Source: Margaritifera margaritifera
Taxonomy: Eukaryota; Mollusca; Bivalvia; Unionida; Margaritiferidae
DNA: 64,000 bases
NCBI GenBank assembly: GCA_029931535.1
Contig: JAQPZY010001689.1
Coordinates: 2,942,501-3,006,500, forward strand
Direction: 5' to 3'
Shown in pieces: positions 1 through 41,339 of the stretch; position 1 is the first letter of the stretch; each line of letters begins with the position of its first letter. Below the pieces are notes generated by a model. The model had not been told where the DNA came from. It saw only the letters and a list, made by a program, of their open reading frames with translations, and did no database searches. The position numbers and the translations under genes were made by a program.

Positions 1-578
1 GCCAGACCCACATGTAGCTCCATGAGATCTCCAGGTCTTTTAAAAAAAGAGTTTTCCTTATAATATGAGAATGAGGCTTTCCCAAAATTTGAAGAAGTTA
101 TTTTATTGGCCAAGATGAGGTGGCATAATACATTAGTTTGTCTATATAAACTTTTAGTTAGTGAGCTATGTCTTTGCAATTTCATTTCAACCAAGTTTGA
201 TAGAAGCACCTTCTGTTGGAAACGGTGATCATTTAAGCATTTAACAGACCCTTGTATGATTGAGATCTCATAAAGACTTATGAGATGTCTGGTTAAACGA
301 GACTACCAACCTTCAATGAGATGCCACTTACCTTTGCACAATTCCAGAACCTGGTATCAAACCAGTGACTGCAGAGGTGCAAGGTAAGCATGTTGCTGCA
401 AGATATCATTGAATTAATTATCTTTTTCATGTCAACTAGTTTCATTTCAGATACTGATATATACACAGCAGGTTCCATAAGGCATTTTTTGTTCTGATTT
501 TAATCAGTTGTGCTAATATCTATCCCATAATGCTGAATAGCTTCAACATAAATTATATATCATGTTAAACTACATTAG
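1..578. other. Non-coding, presumed DOLK intron or upstream sequence
   Basis: I see no supported gene here. A 36-bp stretch at 348-383 has an acceptor-like and a donor-like flank, but it has a stop in the phase needed to join the next DOLK exon. The stretch is AT-rich and unremarkable up to the 42-bp array. Confidence 0.5.
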
Positions 579-1800
579 CAGCAATTTGGTGAGCAAAAAA
601 TGTATGACCTTTGGCAATTAAAGCATTTTGGTAAGCAAAAAATGTATGGCCTTCTGCAGTTAAAGCATTTTGGTAAGCAAAAAATGTATGACCTTCTGCA
701 GTTAAAGCATTTTGGTAAGCAAAAAATATATGGCCTTCTGCAATTAAAGCATTTTGGTAAGCAAAAAATGTATGACCTTCTGCAATTAAAGCATTTTGGT
801 AAGCAAAAAATGTATGACCTTCTGCAGTTAAAGCATTTTAGTAAGCAAAAAGTGTATGACCTTCTGCAATTAAAGCATTTTGGTAAGCAAAAAGTGTATG
901 GCCTTCTGCAATTAAAGCATTGTGGTAAGCAAAAAGTGTATGGCCTTCTGCAATTAAAGCATTTTGGTAAGCAAAAAGTGTATGACCTTCTGCAATTAAA
1001 GCATTGTGGTAAGCAAAAAATGTATGGCCTTCAGCAATTAAAGCATTTTGGTGAGCAAAAAATGTATGGCCTTTGGCAATTAAAGCATTTTGGTGAGCAA
1101 AGAATGTATGGCCTTTGGCAAATAAAGCATTATGGTAAGCAAAAAGCGTATAGCCTTTGGCAATATAAGCATTTCGGTAAACAAAAAGTGTATTGCCTCT
1201 GGCAGTTAAAGCATTTTGGTAAGCAAAAAGTGTATGACCTTTGGCAATTAAAGCATTTTGGTAAGCAAAAGTGTATGACCTTTGGTAATTAAAGCATTTT
1301 AGTAAGCAGTAAGCAAAAAGTGTATGGCCTTTGGCAATTGTAAGTATTTTGTTAAGCAAAATGTGTATGGTCTTCAGCAGTTAGAGCATTTTAGTAAGCA
1401 AAAAGTGTATGGCCTTTGGCAATTTAAGCATTTTGATAAGCAACATGTGTTTGACCTTTGGCAATTTAAACATTTTAGTAAGCAAAAAGTGTATTGCTTT
1501 GGGCAATTTAAGTATTTTAGTAAGCAAAAAGTGTATTGCTTTTGGCAATTAAAGAATTTTGGTAAGCAAAATGTGTATGGCCTTTGGCAATTTAGGCATT
1601 TTAGTAAGCAAAATTTGTACGGTCTTCAGCAATTAAAGCATTTTAGTAAGCAAAAAGTGTATGGCTTTTGGCAATTTAGGCATTTTAGTAAGCAAAAAGT
1701 TTATGGCCTTTGGCAATTAAAGCATTTTGGTAAGCAAAAAGTGTATGGGCTTTGACAAATAAAGCATTTTGGTAAGCAAAATGTGTATGGCCTTTTGAAA
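579..1800. repeat. 42-bp minisatellite, about 29 copies
   Basis: The unit is about 42 bp and includes 'aagcattttggtaagcaaaa' followed by 'gtgtatggccttctgcaatt'. Because 42 is a multiple of three, the array is open in long stretches on both strands (plus 600-1292 and 1324-1755, minus 838-1359), with low-complexity products of 14-residue repeats; these are not taken as genes. Each unit carries a donor-like 'ggtaagc', and some units (for example near 656 and 698) carry an acceptor-like 'ccttctgcag'. The array ends about 170 bp upstream of the first DOLK exon in the window. Confidence 0.95.
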
Positions 1801-1970
1801 TTATACAATATTTATGTATTCATCAGAATGTATTTATCACTAAGATGAAAATAGATGTGTTAAAAAAAGCTCATTGCCATAGTATGTATTTTATTTGTAA
1901 TGCTTCACATGTTACAAATTGTAATGCTGTTTAAAATCAATAGTTGAGATATTGCTTTTTTACTTTTCAG

Positions 1971-30082
<28,112 letters not shown>

Positions 30083-30096
30083 CAAAACTTTCAAGC

Positions 30097-30102
30097 AATA
30101 AA
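30097..30102 (+). terminator. Candidate polyadenylation signal of DOLK
   Basis: AATAAA lies 14 bases after the stop codon. That would give a very short 3' UTR; other AATAAA sites follow (for example near 31302), so the used site is uncertain. Confidence 0.4.
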
Positions 30103-30359
30103 ACAACTGTTTTGTTTAAGCATTATTCACTGTCATGTTAATGGTGCCAAGAATCAAATCCATTAAAACAAAACGTGAATAGTACATTATATGTCTGCCT
30201 TGCATTTAGAAATCCTGTGTCGACACTAGTAGGTCATGGTTGACTCTAGGTTATTGACCAAGAGGTCTCAGTGGCCTTGACCATTGGCCAAGGTATGTAG
30301 TCTTAAACTAAATTTGCTGTGCAAAAACCAAAATTATTTTATTAAACTTACCATGACTC

Positions 30360-31110
30360 TAACCTTTGACTTTTACCCCAAAATATATAGGTTTCTTTCT
30401 TACCCTAGGTGCAAGTTAGCCATGAAGTTTTAAGGTACTTACTCTAGAACAGAAATTATTGTGCTAACCCGATATTTCTTTAAGTTGCAATGACCTTGAC
30501 CTTTGACCTTTTGACTCCCAAATAAATAGACATCTTTCTAATCTTAAGTGTAAGCCGTCCATAAATTTTGGTCAAGATACATGGTTGAGAACTAAAAAGA
30601 AAAATTATGCAAAAAACTTTTTCTTCTTTCAATCAGTGACCTTTGATCCAAAAATCAATAGAATTCTTTCTTCCCAAAATGTAAGCCATCCACACACTTT
30701 GGTAAGGGTAAGGTTGAGAACTCAAGTTTTTGTGCAGAAACTATTTTTTATTTTTCAGTCAATTGAACTTTACCTTTGACCTTTTAACCCCAAAATAAAT
30801 AGGTTTCTTCCTCACTCCAAGTGCAAGCCATTCACAAGCTTTAGTCTAATTGTATGGTGTGGAAACCTTTTTTCTTCTATCAATCATATTGACCATGACC
30901 TTGGATCTTATGACCCCCAAACCAACTGACTTTTTTATTACCCCAAGTGTAAGCCATTCCTAACGTTTGGTCCAGGTCTGTGATGAAGAACTAATGTTAT
31001 TGTGCAGAAACCATTATTCTTCTTTCAGTCACAGTGACCTTGGATCTTTTAACCCCCAAATCAACAGGCCTCTTCCCTAGCCCAAATGCAAGCCATCCAC
31101 AATGTTTGGT
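30360..31110. repeat. Old tandem array around 'tgacctttgaccttttaacc', about 135-bp period
   Basis: Six diverged units near 30361, 30501, 30640, 30775, 30900 and 31032 share 'gaccttttaaccccaaaata' and 'aagtgcaagccatccacaa' like segments. They lie just downstream of DOLK. Confidence 0.8.
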
Positions 31111-31149
31111 AAAGGTAGATGGTGTGAAACTTTAGGTTATTTTGTGGAG

Positions 31150-33240
31150 ACGAAAAAGTTGAATGGCCAAATGTCATAATAATATACAGCTTGCCTTTGG
31201 CAGGTGTATAAAAAACCACTTTTTATTAACAAAAGTATTCAGCCTGGAAGAAGACAGAGAATAGGAATTTCATCTGTACAGTTGTGGACTGAACATTTTC
31301 AATAAAACAATGGAAGATTTTTAATGTAAAGCCTGATTGTTCTACTTCTTTTTTAAGTATTTCAAAATATGTCTGAATGTAGGCTGTTTTTAGAATTAAA
31401 TGGGGGGTTTGGGGTTGGTTGTTTGGTCAGAAGACATTTTTTCAAAGACCACCACTACCATCCATCAAAACCAATCAACATAAAATCCTTAGAACTGTCT
31501 GGATTGCTTACACCATGTATATTTAAATAAATTAAGTGCCTTCCATCAAACACACCTCCCAGTAATTCTGGAACAGCCCTTAGCAAACCATGTACAACTA
31601 TTGTTTTCACATAAAGTCCCTGTCAATATCAATTTTAAAAGAAATCCAGCTGCCTTGACATCTGAATGGTTATTTCTACAAACATACTTCTTCCATTATT
31701 CTTGAAATGGTCTCTTTAATCCAGATTTCATAATCAAAAGTATCAGAATAAATAGGGTTTTATTGTACCTAGAAAATAACAGGTCTGATACTCCCTCCTG
31801 CATGTAGCAAGAGACTAATGCCTGCAATCTTTTTGCACTGGGATACATCTCGTGATGCTGTTTCATTTGGAAAGGTATTTGACTTTTTTAATGTGTGCAG
31901 TTTATATGAAAAATCTAACTTTATATTTTGAGGATTTAACCATTTTTTGAGTTTATTTTTATGCCATTGTGGGATGCGCCAACTTACTCCAATAAGTAGC
32001 CAGAATTGTGCTGATGTGTCATTTAAGCCTATACAAGGATAATTTGCAAGAGCAACCAATTAGAGACTGTGACTACTTAACCTTATATAGAGTACTGGGA
32101 ATTTATTTATTTTCCGGGGTACCAATTTTCATGATTTTGAGCCCCCCCTGCAAAAATTAAGAAATGATTACACTGCATAAAACTTCTTTTTCTAACTTTC
32201 CACCTTCCTCTTTGAAGAGAAAATTGGCACAAAAGTTGATGTTTACTTTGATTATTAATTCACTGTATTGGAACAAAAGGTGGTGGACGAATGGCATGAA
32301 ATCAATCCAATGCAAAATGAACTTTGCTTTTTAGGCGTGTTTAGTCGAAATAAAAGCCTCAAGGGCTACTATTTTGCCTGAATCACCACCCTGGGTACCC
32401 CATGACAAATGGTCAATTCACAGTCTGATGTTTCAAGGTACACTAGCTGTAGAACCGCTGATAAAATTCGGACCTGATGATGATGATGATGTTGAAACAC
32501 TCTTCACTACTATAAGCTAGACAAACACAAGGTCTTACCCATTACCCAAATGAATAGCACAGTAACTAAACTCCTACCCCAAGAGAAGAATGAAATAATA
32601 ACAGAAAAAGATACAATACTGACAAGATATCAATTTATTTTTGGATTCAGAACAAGTGACAAATTGCTTTTTTTTCATCTCTTGAAAAGTGAATGACCAA
32701 GTACATTATCATTCTCTAGGACAATAAATCTTTAACAAATAAATACGATGTTGTCTTTTCATATTATTATTTTCAAATAAATGGAACTTGAAAATCAAAA
32801 GATAAATGTGTATTGGAAAACCATTCTTTTGATCCACATCCACTTACAGTAAGGAAATCTGCCATTTATTCGATAAATTAAATATCTTTATTCAATACAA
32901 GATGAGAATGAATTTGGGAACAAGATCATCAAAATGACATCAACAAAACAAGAAAAAATATCTGCTGATTAAGCAGAACTAGTACGGACTTTATTTTAGA
33001 CCATTTACAATTTAAAACGTGTTCTGTAAAATTACTTTTCATATTACCTTCATATGAGAAAAAAAACTTGGACACAAATGTAAGATCACTGCTTTATTTC
33101 TTGTATTTTTTCTTTGGAAAATTTTCATAACTCTTGTATGTGGTTTAAAAGGAATTTGAAGACAAGGATGGACAACAATAGGAACACACAATAACAGCTT
33201 TTCCAAGTTTCCTTAAGATTTAAGTGCATTATTTGTTTTA
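31150..33240. other. Intergenic DNA with nothing recognised
   Basis: AT-rich sequence with short open frames only. No domain, RNA gene or clear mobile element was recognised. Confidence 0.6.
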
Positions 33241-33520
33241 TGCTTTGTTTATGTAATATAAGGTGACAAACCTAGTAAGAAAGCATTGTTTATGTAATAT
33301 AAGGTGACAAACATGGTAAGAAAGCATTGTTTATGTAATATAAGGAGACAAACCTGATAAGAAAGCATTATTTATGTAATATAACAAGACAAACCTGATA
33401 AGAAAGCATTATTTATGTAATATAACAAGACAAACATGGTAAGAAAGCATTATTTATGTAATATAACAAGACAAACATGGTAAGAAAGCATTATTTATGT
33501 AATATAAGGAGACAAACATA
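33241..33520. repeat. 41-bp minisatellite, about 7 copies
   Basis: The unit is 'gtaagaaagcattatttatg' followed by 'taatataacaagacaaacatg'. Successive 'gtaagaaagc' starts are 41 bp apart (33275, 33316 and so on). Confidence 0.95.
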
Positions 33521-34837
33521 TGGCAAAAAAAGAATGACTCATTTCTCCCCTTTCTGTGGAGCAATAAAGAAAAATCACCAAAGACACATGGATCCAAATT
33601 TTCCCTCCAGATATGTACACTACGTGTGCACACAATTATCTTGACAAACTTGTCAAAGATTGGAACAAATATTTTTGAGAATGGTAACTTGCATGTGATA
33701 TAAAATAAGGAGAAAAACATTTTCTACAAAACAAAATGACCACTTCTCTTTTCTTTCGACTGGAACAAGAAGAAATTGTCATATAAAGCCTCGATTTTCT
33801 TTCTGCATGTACATACTACATGTGCATACAAATACCTGGATACAACTAAAACAGATTGGGAACAAATATTTCAAAAGATGCTGACTTGTATTTGACAAGA
33901 CTATCTCTAGTTTTATTAGTATCATATCTAAAGTTGGTATTGAAAGACCTATAAAAAAAGCATGATCTACATACCAAACCCAAAATTAATATAAATGTAT
34001 TTCCAACACCTGTACAAAATATGTTACACAATTACATAAAACTGCTTGTTGATTCTGGCCACATATAGTGGTAAGTATGTACGTTACTGAAGGTGTACAT
34101 GCAAAACTATGCAATAGTGGACAATTGATGACAACGGGGGATAATATTTAAACAGCTGTAATGTGCACATTGGCTTTTTAGGAAGTTCTGATGGAAATAA
34201 ATATCGTGGCTAAGATTATTTTCTTTCTATCGACCACAAAGGTCCACGATGCGTAACATATATAATATCCGACTTCTTACTCCTTTTAATGAAAAAGCTT
34301 TTTAAAAAAAGCATTTAGAAAAGTAACAAAACTGGACATCCTGACCTGAACAACTTGTAGTAGAATATACACAGTACTGCACATTTTTAAACATAAAGTA
34401 TCATACAATTACTTCCTTTATCTTCTGTACTATCACAACAATTAAACCAGTGATATTTCAATGACAGTTTTGACAAAACCGAGGATTGAACACGTGCCAC
34501 AGTTTTGGTATGTCATAAAAAAAAATTAAAATGAAAAACTCTACAACTGGTGAAAGAGATGAACAAAATTTTATTGTAGGCATAAGAACCCCAATAACGC
34601 TTTGATTTAATGTTTAGTATAGCTTCCTAAAATGATGGGGAAAATATACTGATGACAGGAGTAACATTTTAAAAACAGACTAAGAGATCAAAATGTTTTA
34701 AAAGAAATCACTAAAACTATCTGAGACGAGATTCAAACTGTATGTGACAGTTTATGCTAGTAACACCTGTACTTTTCACAGAATAATGACCTTTTCTTTC
34801 AGGTTTTTGTAGTTTGAGATCAAATGCAATAAGTGTG
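33521..34837. other. Intergenic DNA with nothing recognised
   Basis: AT-rich. Two similar stretches (about 33560-33690 and 33740-33870) share phrases such as 'tacatgtgcatacaaatacc' and may be an old duplication. No gene is seen. Confidence 0.5.
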
Positions 34838-35015
34838 TACCGTATATACTCATTTATAAGATGAGTCCAACTGCAAGCAACATATAATGCACTGACAGAT
34901 CAGGGTCTATGTTGTTTGTTCTACTGATTACTCTTAACAAACTGCATAGACCCAGATCTGCCAGTGCACTGTGAGTTTGTAGTTGGACTCAACTTACAAG
35001 CGAGTATATATGGTA
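34838..35015. mobile_element. Twin-hairpin MITE, copy 3 (internal deletion)
   Basis: It begins TACCGTATATACTC and ends in GAGTATATATGGTA. The left arm of the AACATAGACCC hairpin and the right arm of the second hairpin are shortened, leaving 178 bp. Confidence 0.85.
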
Positions 35016-35739
35016 TATATTAGGAAAGGTGTGGAACTCTGAAATTGTTAGCATTTCAGTTTGCAAACCTGAACCATCAGATTAATTTAACCTGCACATT
35101 TTCACAAAAATAAATAAAAGACAGGTAGTAGTATCTTATATGGCCAAACAAAATGTGTGGTGCCACTTTCCAACCAACCTAACTGCTTACCTATCAACCG
35201 TAGATTTTGTATGGATCTTACGACCAATAATTTGGTTTCAGTCGTAAGAGCTGGTTAGTGATGTTTGGCATCATAATAATTCTGATGCCTTCCTTACATG
35301 ATATTGTCTGCAAAGCCTTTACTAGAAGTATGAGCAAATACAACACAAAAGAAACAAAATATTTGATTAGCTTTGCACCAAACATACTAAACTACAATAT
35401 AATTCTCTCAAAGATGACCAACCACTGTCAAAGTGATATACAGTGGTAAGTCTACAGTTAGTTACACAAACCTATTTTTTCTGACAAGGATTATCATTCA
35501 GTGATTGGGGGGTGGGGGAATGGAGATGAAGAATAACCAAAAGTAAAATGTTATTCTAACCAACCAACCTGAATGTCACATCACCATGGAAACTGGAAAC
35601 ATTATTTTCAAGACCAATAAGAAATCATACATGTATATTCCCGTATGTATACAAGAATATTCTTATGCTAAAAGTTCTGGAAAAATTCAAATACAAGACA
35701 AAGCAAGTATTAGAAGAGCTATACAAACACTAATGACAT

Positions 35740-35959
35740 ACCGTATTTACTTGCGTATAAGCTTATACCAACTGCAAACTGCATAGACCCAGATCTGCTG
35801 TCGCATAATGCACCAGCAGATCTGGGTCTATGCAGTTTGTAAGGACTAATCAGTAGAACAAACAACATAGACCCTGATCTGCTGGCGCATTATGTGATGG
35901 CAGATCAGGGTCTATGTTGTTTGCATTTGGACGTGGCCTATATGCGAGTATAGACAGTA
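35740..35959. mobile_element. Twin-hairpin MITE, copy 4 (complete)
   Basis: This 220-bp copy runs from TACCGTATTTAC to its degraded end GACAGTA. Both hairpins are complete, with the order inverted relative to copy 1. Confidence 0.88.
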
Positions 35960-36423
35960 ATCAAAGTATTGAGAATACTGATGGATCATATGGTTGAAGT
36001 GATACAATTTACACAAGATAGATAAAAGAACATAATTCTAGAGATATTACTATTCATAGTACTTTATACTATCATATATATACTGTTCTAAATAATTATA
36101 ATATTTTTAAAAGTATTCTTTTCTTTTTTATGTATGTCACTTGAGAATTTATATTAAAATCTGAAACATTATTAGAGGTATTATTGTGGTGATTTCCTTT
36201 TAAAAGCATTTTTCTACTTTCAGTGAAACAATATCCAAAGGAGATAACTACTATTAGGTCTAATCATTTGCCTAAATTTTAGTTTCCTCCTTTGACAAAA
36301 AATTTGACCTTGAAGGCCAGTGGATCTCCACTTTGTTACTAATTTTAGTAAGACTATAAAGTTTGTTATTAGTATTATTAATACAAACTATATTTGGTAA
36401 AAGAGATGATGGAAACTATGCTA

Positions 36424-36560
36424 TAGGCATGGAGGGAATGAAATCCCATCAAGCCAAAGATTACATAGGCATGGAGGGAATGAAATCCCATCAAGCCAAA
36501 GATTACATTAAAAATGGAGGGAATGAAATCCCATCAAGCCAAAGATTATATTAAAAAGCA
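36424..36560. repeat. 42-bp tandem repeat, three copies
   Basis: The unit includes 'ggagggaatgaaatcccatc' and 'aagccaaagattacat'. The third unit differs at its start. Confidence 0.95.
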
Positions 36561-36619
36561 TCAAAATTCCATTTAACCACACTGATTTCAAATGTCACAA
36601 TAGCAAATTTATGTTTTAA

Positions 36620-38156
36620 CCCTTTTCCAACTGGATACAATTCCAGTTGTATTTTACCTTTTCAGACGGGATATGATTCCGGTCATATGTTCGCTACATT
36701 CTGTCTACCACTTTGCAGAAGTGTGCATTTAACCGTGCTATATGTCATCATTTTACTTGTACTCTTTTAAAAAGAAGGAAATAGAGGTAGAAGGTACACA
36801 AATGCGGTCACAGAATGTGTTTAAATGACCACGCAAACTGGTAAAAATTTTATTTAAAACTCGCGTTTTAACGTGTAGAGATCAAATGGCAGTCATTAGT
36901 AAGAGGCAAGTGATTGCAGTTATGTGCTTGCTGAATTAGTTGACAATGAAGACAATTTCGTGTGGAAAATTGACATTTTAGGCAGAGGGAATCATTATCT
37001 TTACTTCACCAAAATGAATGGAGTTGATGATAACTGGTTATTTGAAAATTTGATTTCAAACAAGAGTTTTAATGTGCAGAGATCAACATGGCGGACAGCA
37101 CTGAAGCAGCAAATAACGGCAGTGATATCGATGTCGATTTTGATGAAAATAGAGACAATTTTGTGGGGAAAATTGATGTTTTATGCAGTGCAGAGTGATC
37201 TTGACTTCGACGAAATAAACAGAAATGATGATAACTGATTAGTAGACAATTTTATATAAAAAATGAATTTTAATGTGCAGAGATCAAAATAGCGGACAGT
37301 ACTGAAGCGGCAAGTGATGACAGTGATGTGGATGCCGATTTTGATGAAAATATAGACAATTCTGTGGGAGAAATTTATATTTTAGGCAGTGGGAATTGTG
37401 ATCTTGACTACACTAAAATGAACTGAGTGGATAATAACTAGTTCATTGGTATTTTTGACTCAGATATTGACAATAATGAAGACCTTGATGTTTTTCAAGC
37501 TAGCTGGACATTTTGTGAACTTCACTTCTCATAAAGTCCGCCCTCATACCTAGGTTGGATGTGTGCATAATATTATGAAATTTTACTGCATTCCTGGAAA
37601 TGGACCAAAATAAACCCAAGATATTTTTACATTTGAATTTAATATGGAATAAAAATACTGAAACAAAATTAACAGCTTTGCCGACTTTCCAGTCAGGATC
37701 TGTTCTGCTTGCTCTCCAATTCTCATTCAAGTAAATTTAAAAAAATTGAAATAAATTTCAACATTTTTGATGGATTTTTATTATTTTGCCACCATAATAA
37801 ATGATGTTACATTCCTCACATTTCATACACTTACATATAGGAGGTAAAATGAATATTGCAGATAGAAAAACTGCATTGAAAGTAATAAAAAGAAATGTAA
37901 AGAATGTTTTTTAGTTTACTTTATTTTCAACTTAATTTTTTACATCTGAAAATTTTCAATGAAAAAATGTGACTTAAAAAAAAAACAATTATCCTTTTTA
38001 AAATTGTACAGAATTTTGAAAAATTATTTGAAAACTTGTCCAGTAAAGCCTGATTGACCAATGTCAATGCATTCTATCATGCTTATACACCACTGACTGA
38101 AAAAATGTCCAGTTCTACAAAACTGCCTGACTGATTGGGCTTCAGTATGAAAAGGG
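36620..38156 (+). mobile_element. Non-autonomous piggyBac-like element with TTAA duplication
   Basis: TTAA at 36616-36619 and 38157-38160 flank inverted ends CCCTTTTCCAACTGG and (inverted) CCCTTTTCATACTGA, the layout of piggyBac elements. Inside, three tandem units of about 170 bp (about 36870-37480) each contain a piece like ATGGCGGACAGCACTGAAGC with an acidic, Asp-rich translation (MADSTEAANNGSDIDVDFDE in the middle unit). This resembles an acidic piggyBac transposase N-terminus. No catalytic core is present. Confidence 0.75.
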
Positions 38157-38987
38157 TTAATCAAAAGTAAGTGTTATAAACTTGTAATGAAATGCAAAGT
38201 TTTCATAAGCAAAATGTATTTTTATCAGTCTTCTGAACAATAAAGAAATGATAACTGTAAAAAAGAGATTAGAAATGATGAAGTGCCATACCTCTTTGTG
38301 ATTAATGATTATCAGACAGACAAGAAATACACAAGAAATAGAAATCCAGAAAATGCACAGGAAAGCTTAACTGAAAATCTCTTGGGACTATTTGTATGTA
38401 CAAGTTTCTTTTTTTGTTTGTTTCTTTATGCTTATGTTATCTTTTATCTTTATTTTTTTTTTAAATATCTATATATCATTATTTTTAGTATAATAAAATT
38501 CATATGAAATGTTTTACTGATGTACTTTTCAAGCTGGAAAAGGAAATGTATGTATACATGGTAAAAGAATTCAAGTGGTGGACACCTTTGCCTGTTCAAT
38601 TTGACTATAAATGCCCTTAAAAATGCTCTTGAAGGCAGGCAAGACCGCACTTTCTTTTTGTTACAAAAATGTTATTCTAGCACAATAAAGGCTATATGGC
38701 CATATAATAATGGCCAATTAAAAGTAAAGTTTTATAAATGTAAATATAAAGAACTGCACAACAAACTTAAGGAAGATTAACCGTTCCAAATATACACAAA
38801 CATTAAGTACTACAATATGTGGAAAGTAAATATGGCCAATCTGGCAAACATCTGGAAAATTAAGGAGAAAGGACACAATATGTACATACAAGAAAGAAAA
38901 ACCACCATGAACAATTTCAAGACTTATTTTGTTCGATAACAGGAAAGATGTAGGTTAAAACAGTCACCTGCTGCTACATATATTATT

Positions 38988-39142
38988 GGATTAAACGATC
39001 ATGGTTGGGTATTTATTGATGTGTAAATTTTACCTAATCACTCACAAAGTAAATAAAGTCCAAAAGGACTTTTATGTCAACTTTATGAGTGATTAGGTAA
39101 AATTTACACTTTAATAAATACCCCACCATGATCATTTAATCC
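38988..39142. mobile_element. Palindromic MITE, copy 1
   Basis: The 155-bp foldback has the left arm starting 'ggattaaacgatcatggttg' and the right arm as its inverse ending 'ccatgatcatttaatcc'. Both arms contain 'attttacctaatcactca' or its inverse. A second copy is at 48097-48250. Confidence 0.9.
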
Positions 39143-39380
39143 TTTCGTTGATGTGGAACTAAGTGTATCAACTACCCTTGGCAAGCAAAGGTGATGTAGC
39201 CTGTACAAAATCCCAATACACAAGTTAAAGATGGTCACCATAATTGTTTACTGAACAACCCCAAATAGCTGCTGATTGGAACATGTTGAAGCAAAAATGT
39301 TGTAAATTATGAAGGTACAGTTGCCTTCCCTGGGTACCATGTATGTTAAAATGGAACAGCCCTATGGGATATCCTTCATT

Positions 39381-40107
39381 TCCCAGCAGGGAATCCAAAT
39401 CATGCTACCAGATCTTGGTCAAGCTTTAGGCAAGGCATATTCATCTGCCAGTAAGCCAATCCAAATCATGCTACCAAATCAAGGTCAAGCTTTAGGCAAG
39501 GCATATTAATTTTCCAGTAAGCCAATCCAAATCATGCTACCAGATCAAGGTCAAGCTTTAGGCAAGGCATATTCATTTGCAGTAAGCCAATCCAAATCAT
39601 GCTACCAGATCAAGGTCAAGCTTTAGGCAAGGCATATTTATTTGCCAGTAAGTCAATCCACAGAATGCTACCAGATCAAGGTCAAGCTTTAGGCAAGGCA
39701 TATTCATTTGCCAGTAAGCCAATCCACAGAATGATACCAGATCAAGGTCAAGCTTTAGGCAAGGCATATTCATTTGCCAGTAAGCCAATCCACAGAATGC
39801 TACCAGATCATGGTCAAGCTTTAGGCAAGGCATAATCGTTTGCCAGTAAGCCAATCCACAGAATGCTACCAGATCATGGTCAAGCTTTAGGCAAGGCATA
39901 TTCGTTTGCCAGTAAGCCAATCCACAGAATGCTACCAGATCATAGTCAAGCTTTAGGCAAGGCATAATCTTTTGCCAGTAAGCCAATCCACAGAATGCTA
40001 CCAGATCATGGTCAAGCTTTAGGCAAGGCATATTAGTTTGCCAGTAAGCCAATCCACAGAATGATACCAGATCAAGGTCAAGCTTTAGGCAAGGCATATT
40101 CATTTTT
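39381..40107. repeat. 66-bp minisatellite, about 11 copies
   Basis: The unit contains 'ccagtaagccaatccacaga', 'atgctaccagatcaaggtca' and 'agctttaggcaaggcatatt'. It is open on both strands because 66 is a multiple of three (minus 39597-40103 in 22-residue repeats); no gene is inferred. Confidence 0.95.
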
Positions 40108-40689
40108 CAGGAGGAGAATCCATATTGTTGGTGAAAAAAAAAAACTTTTGAAACTCTTAGAAAGGCCTCATTAAAAATCATATCAGCCAACAATATTAAA
40201 CAATATTTCAAACCGATTCAGTTTTTGATTTTATGAATGACTTTCTTATTTTTGCAACAGAACTTAAAACAGTTTCAAGTTCACTTGTAAGTTAGATTTA
40301 TTCATCATTGGCTTCTAAGGGCCTTCTGGTATCATTTTATAAAAAAATAAAACCTTATTATATGCAGCTTTATCCAACAAAATTGTGTGAATAGTTTATA
40401 GATAGACTGTATCAATAAGAAATAAAATTAGAGATTATATTAAAGAACTTATTATGAAGAAAATTGGAAAGGAGGGGGGGGGGTAAAAAAACAGCCTGTA
40501 TTTAATATACTGCTTTTTTTGCATGTCTTCGGATGGCAAAAAATTATTACTTTTTCCGTGTCTGAAAACATTTTAAAATATTACATTTTGTGACTGAAAA
40601 TAAAAAAGATCAAGTTAAATATACAATTAACTATTCATCAGCTCACTACCAATGACTAGATATGATTTTGGTTTTTTAGAAGAAAAAAA

Positions 40690-40850
40690 ACTGAAATTGT
40701 GAAGGGGGGGGGCTTGGAGGTCCCCCCTCAGCAGGGTCTCAAGAGGCAGTGCCTCTGATCAAGGGGTCCAGGGTGCCAAAGGCCCCCGGCCAAAAATGCA
40801 TTTTAGACTCTGAGAGCATACAATACTGCTCTTGGTGGCCCTTATTATCA
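40690..40850. repeat. G/C-rich dispersed-repeat-like segment
   Basis: 'gaaggggggggcttggaggt' followed by 'cccccctcagcagggtctca' forms a short G-run/C-run foldback in otherwise AT-rich DNA. I suspect a repeat, but no second full copy lies in the window. Confidence 0.35.
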
Positions 40851-41128
40851 TAATATTTTGCCAAGTTGTTACTTCATTCCAACCAAAAAAAAAATAATTT
40901 GAAAAATAAGAAACTTACCCAACTTTAAACAATACTTGAAGAATTTCACAATGTTCATTGTCACATCAACTTGTTCTCCAAAAATATTAGTGCTTAAGTC
41001 ATTACATGTGCAAGTCAGTGTTCACACAATAATTCAGTCACAATAATTTGTTAATTTTTGCAGCACATATTACATGTATATCAGACTTTTCTCTTCTCAT
41101 AACAAATGTTTTTTTTCTTTCATGGTAA

Positions 41129-41228
41129 AAGTTTTTCATTATGTACATCAACTATATAAAAATATTTGCATAAATTTAAAAGTTTTTCATTATGTACATC
41201 AACTATATAAAAATATTTGCATAAATTT
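41129..41228. repeat. Two-copy 50-bp tandem duplication
   Basis: 'agtttttcattatgtacatc' through 'atatttgcataaattta' is repeated exactly. Confidence 0.97.
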
Positions 41229-41339
41229 AATTGTCTTTCCCCCTATTGGACACAACCTGTTGATACTGATGTGCTAGTCTTGCTTTTTTTGCAGCCTTGG
41301 CAAAGATTTCTTTTGCTATCCTTTTTGTAACCATTCAAT

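Noticed and set aside
348..383. Possible 36-bp DOLK exon
   Set aside because: Acceptor- and donor-like flanks exist, but the phase-0 frame has a stop, and similar splice-like signals are present on the other strand.
600..1755. Long open frames of 230 and 143 codons (and 173 on the other strand)
   Set aside because: They are translations of a 42-bp minisatellite, open only because 42 is a multiple of three; no start context, no domain.
32460..32500. Hammerhead-like 'ctgatga...gaaac'
   Set aside because: The bases between are a GAT repeat that cannot form the required stem.
39597..40103. 168-codon minus-strand frame
   Set aside because: Pure 66-bp repeat translation.
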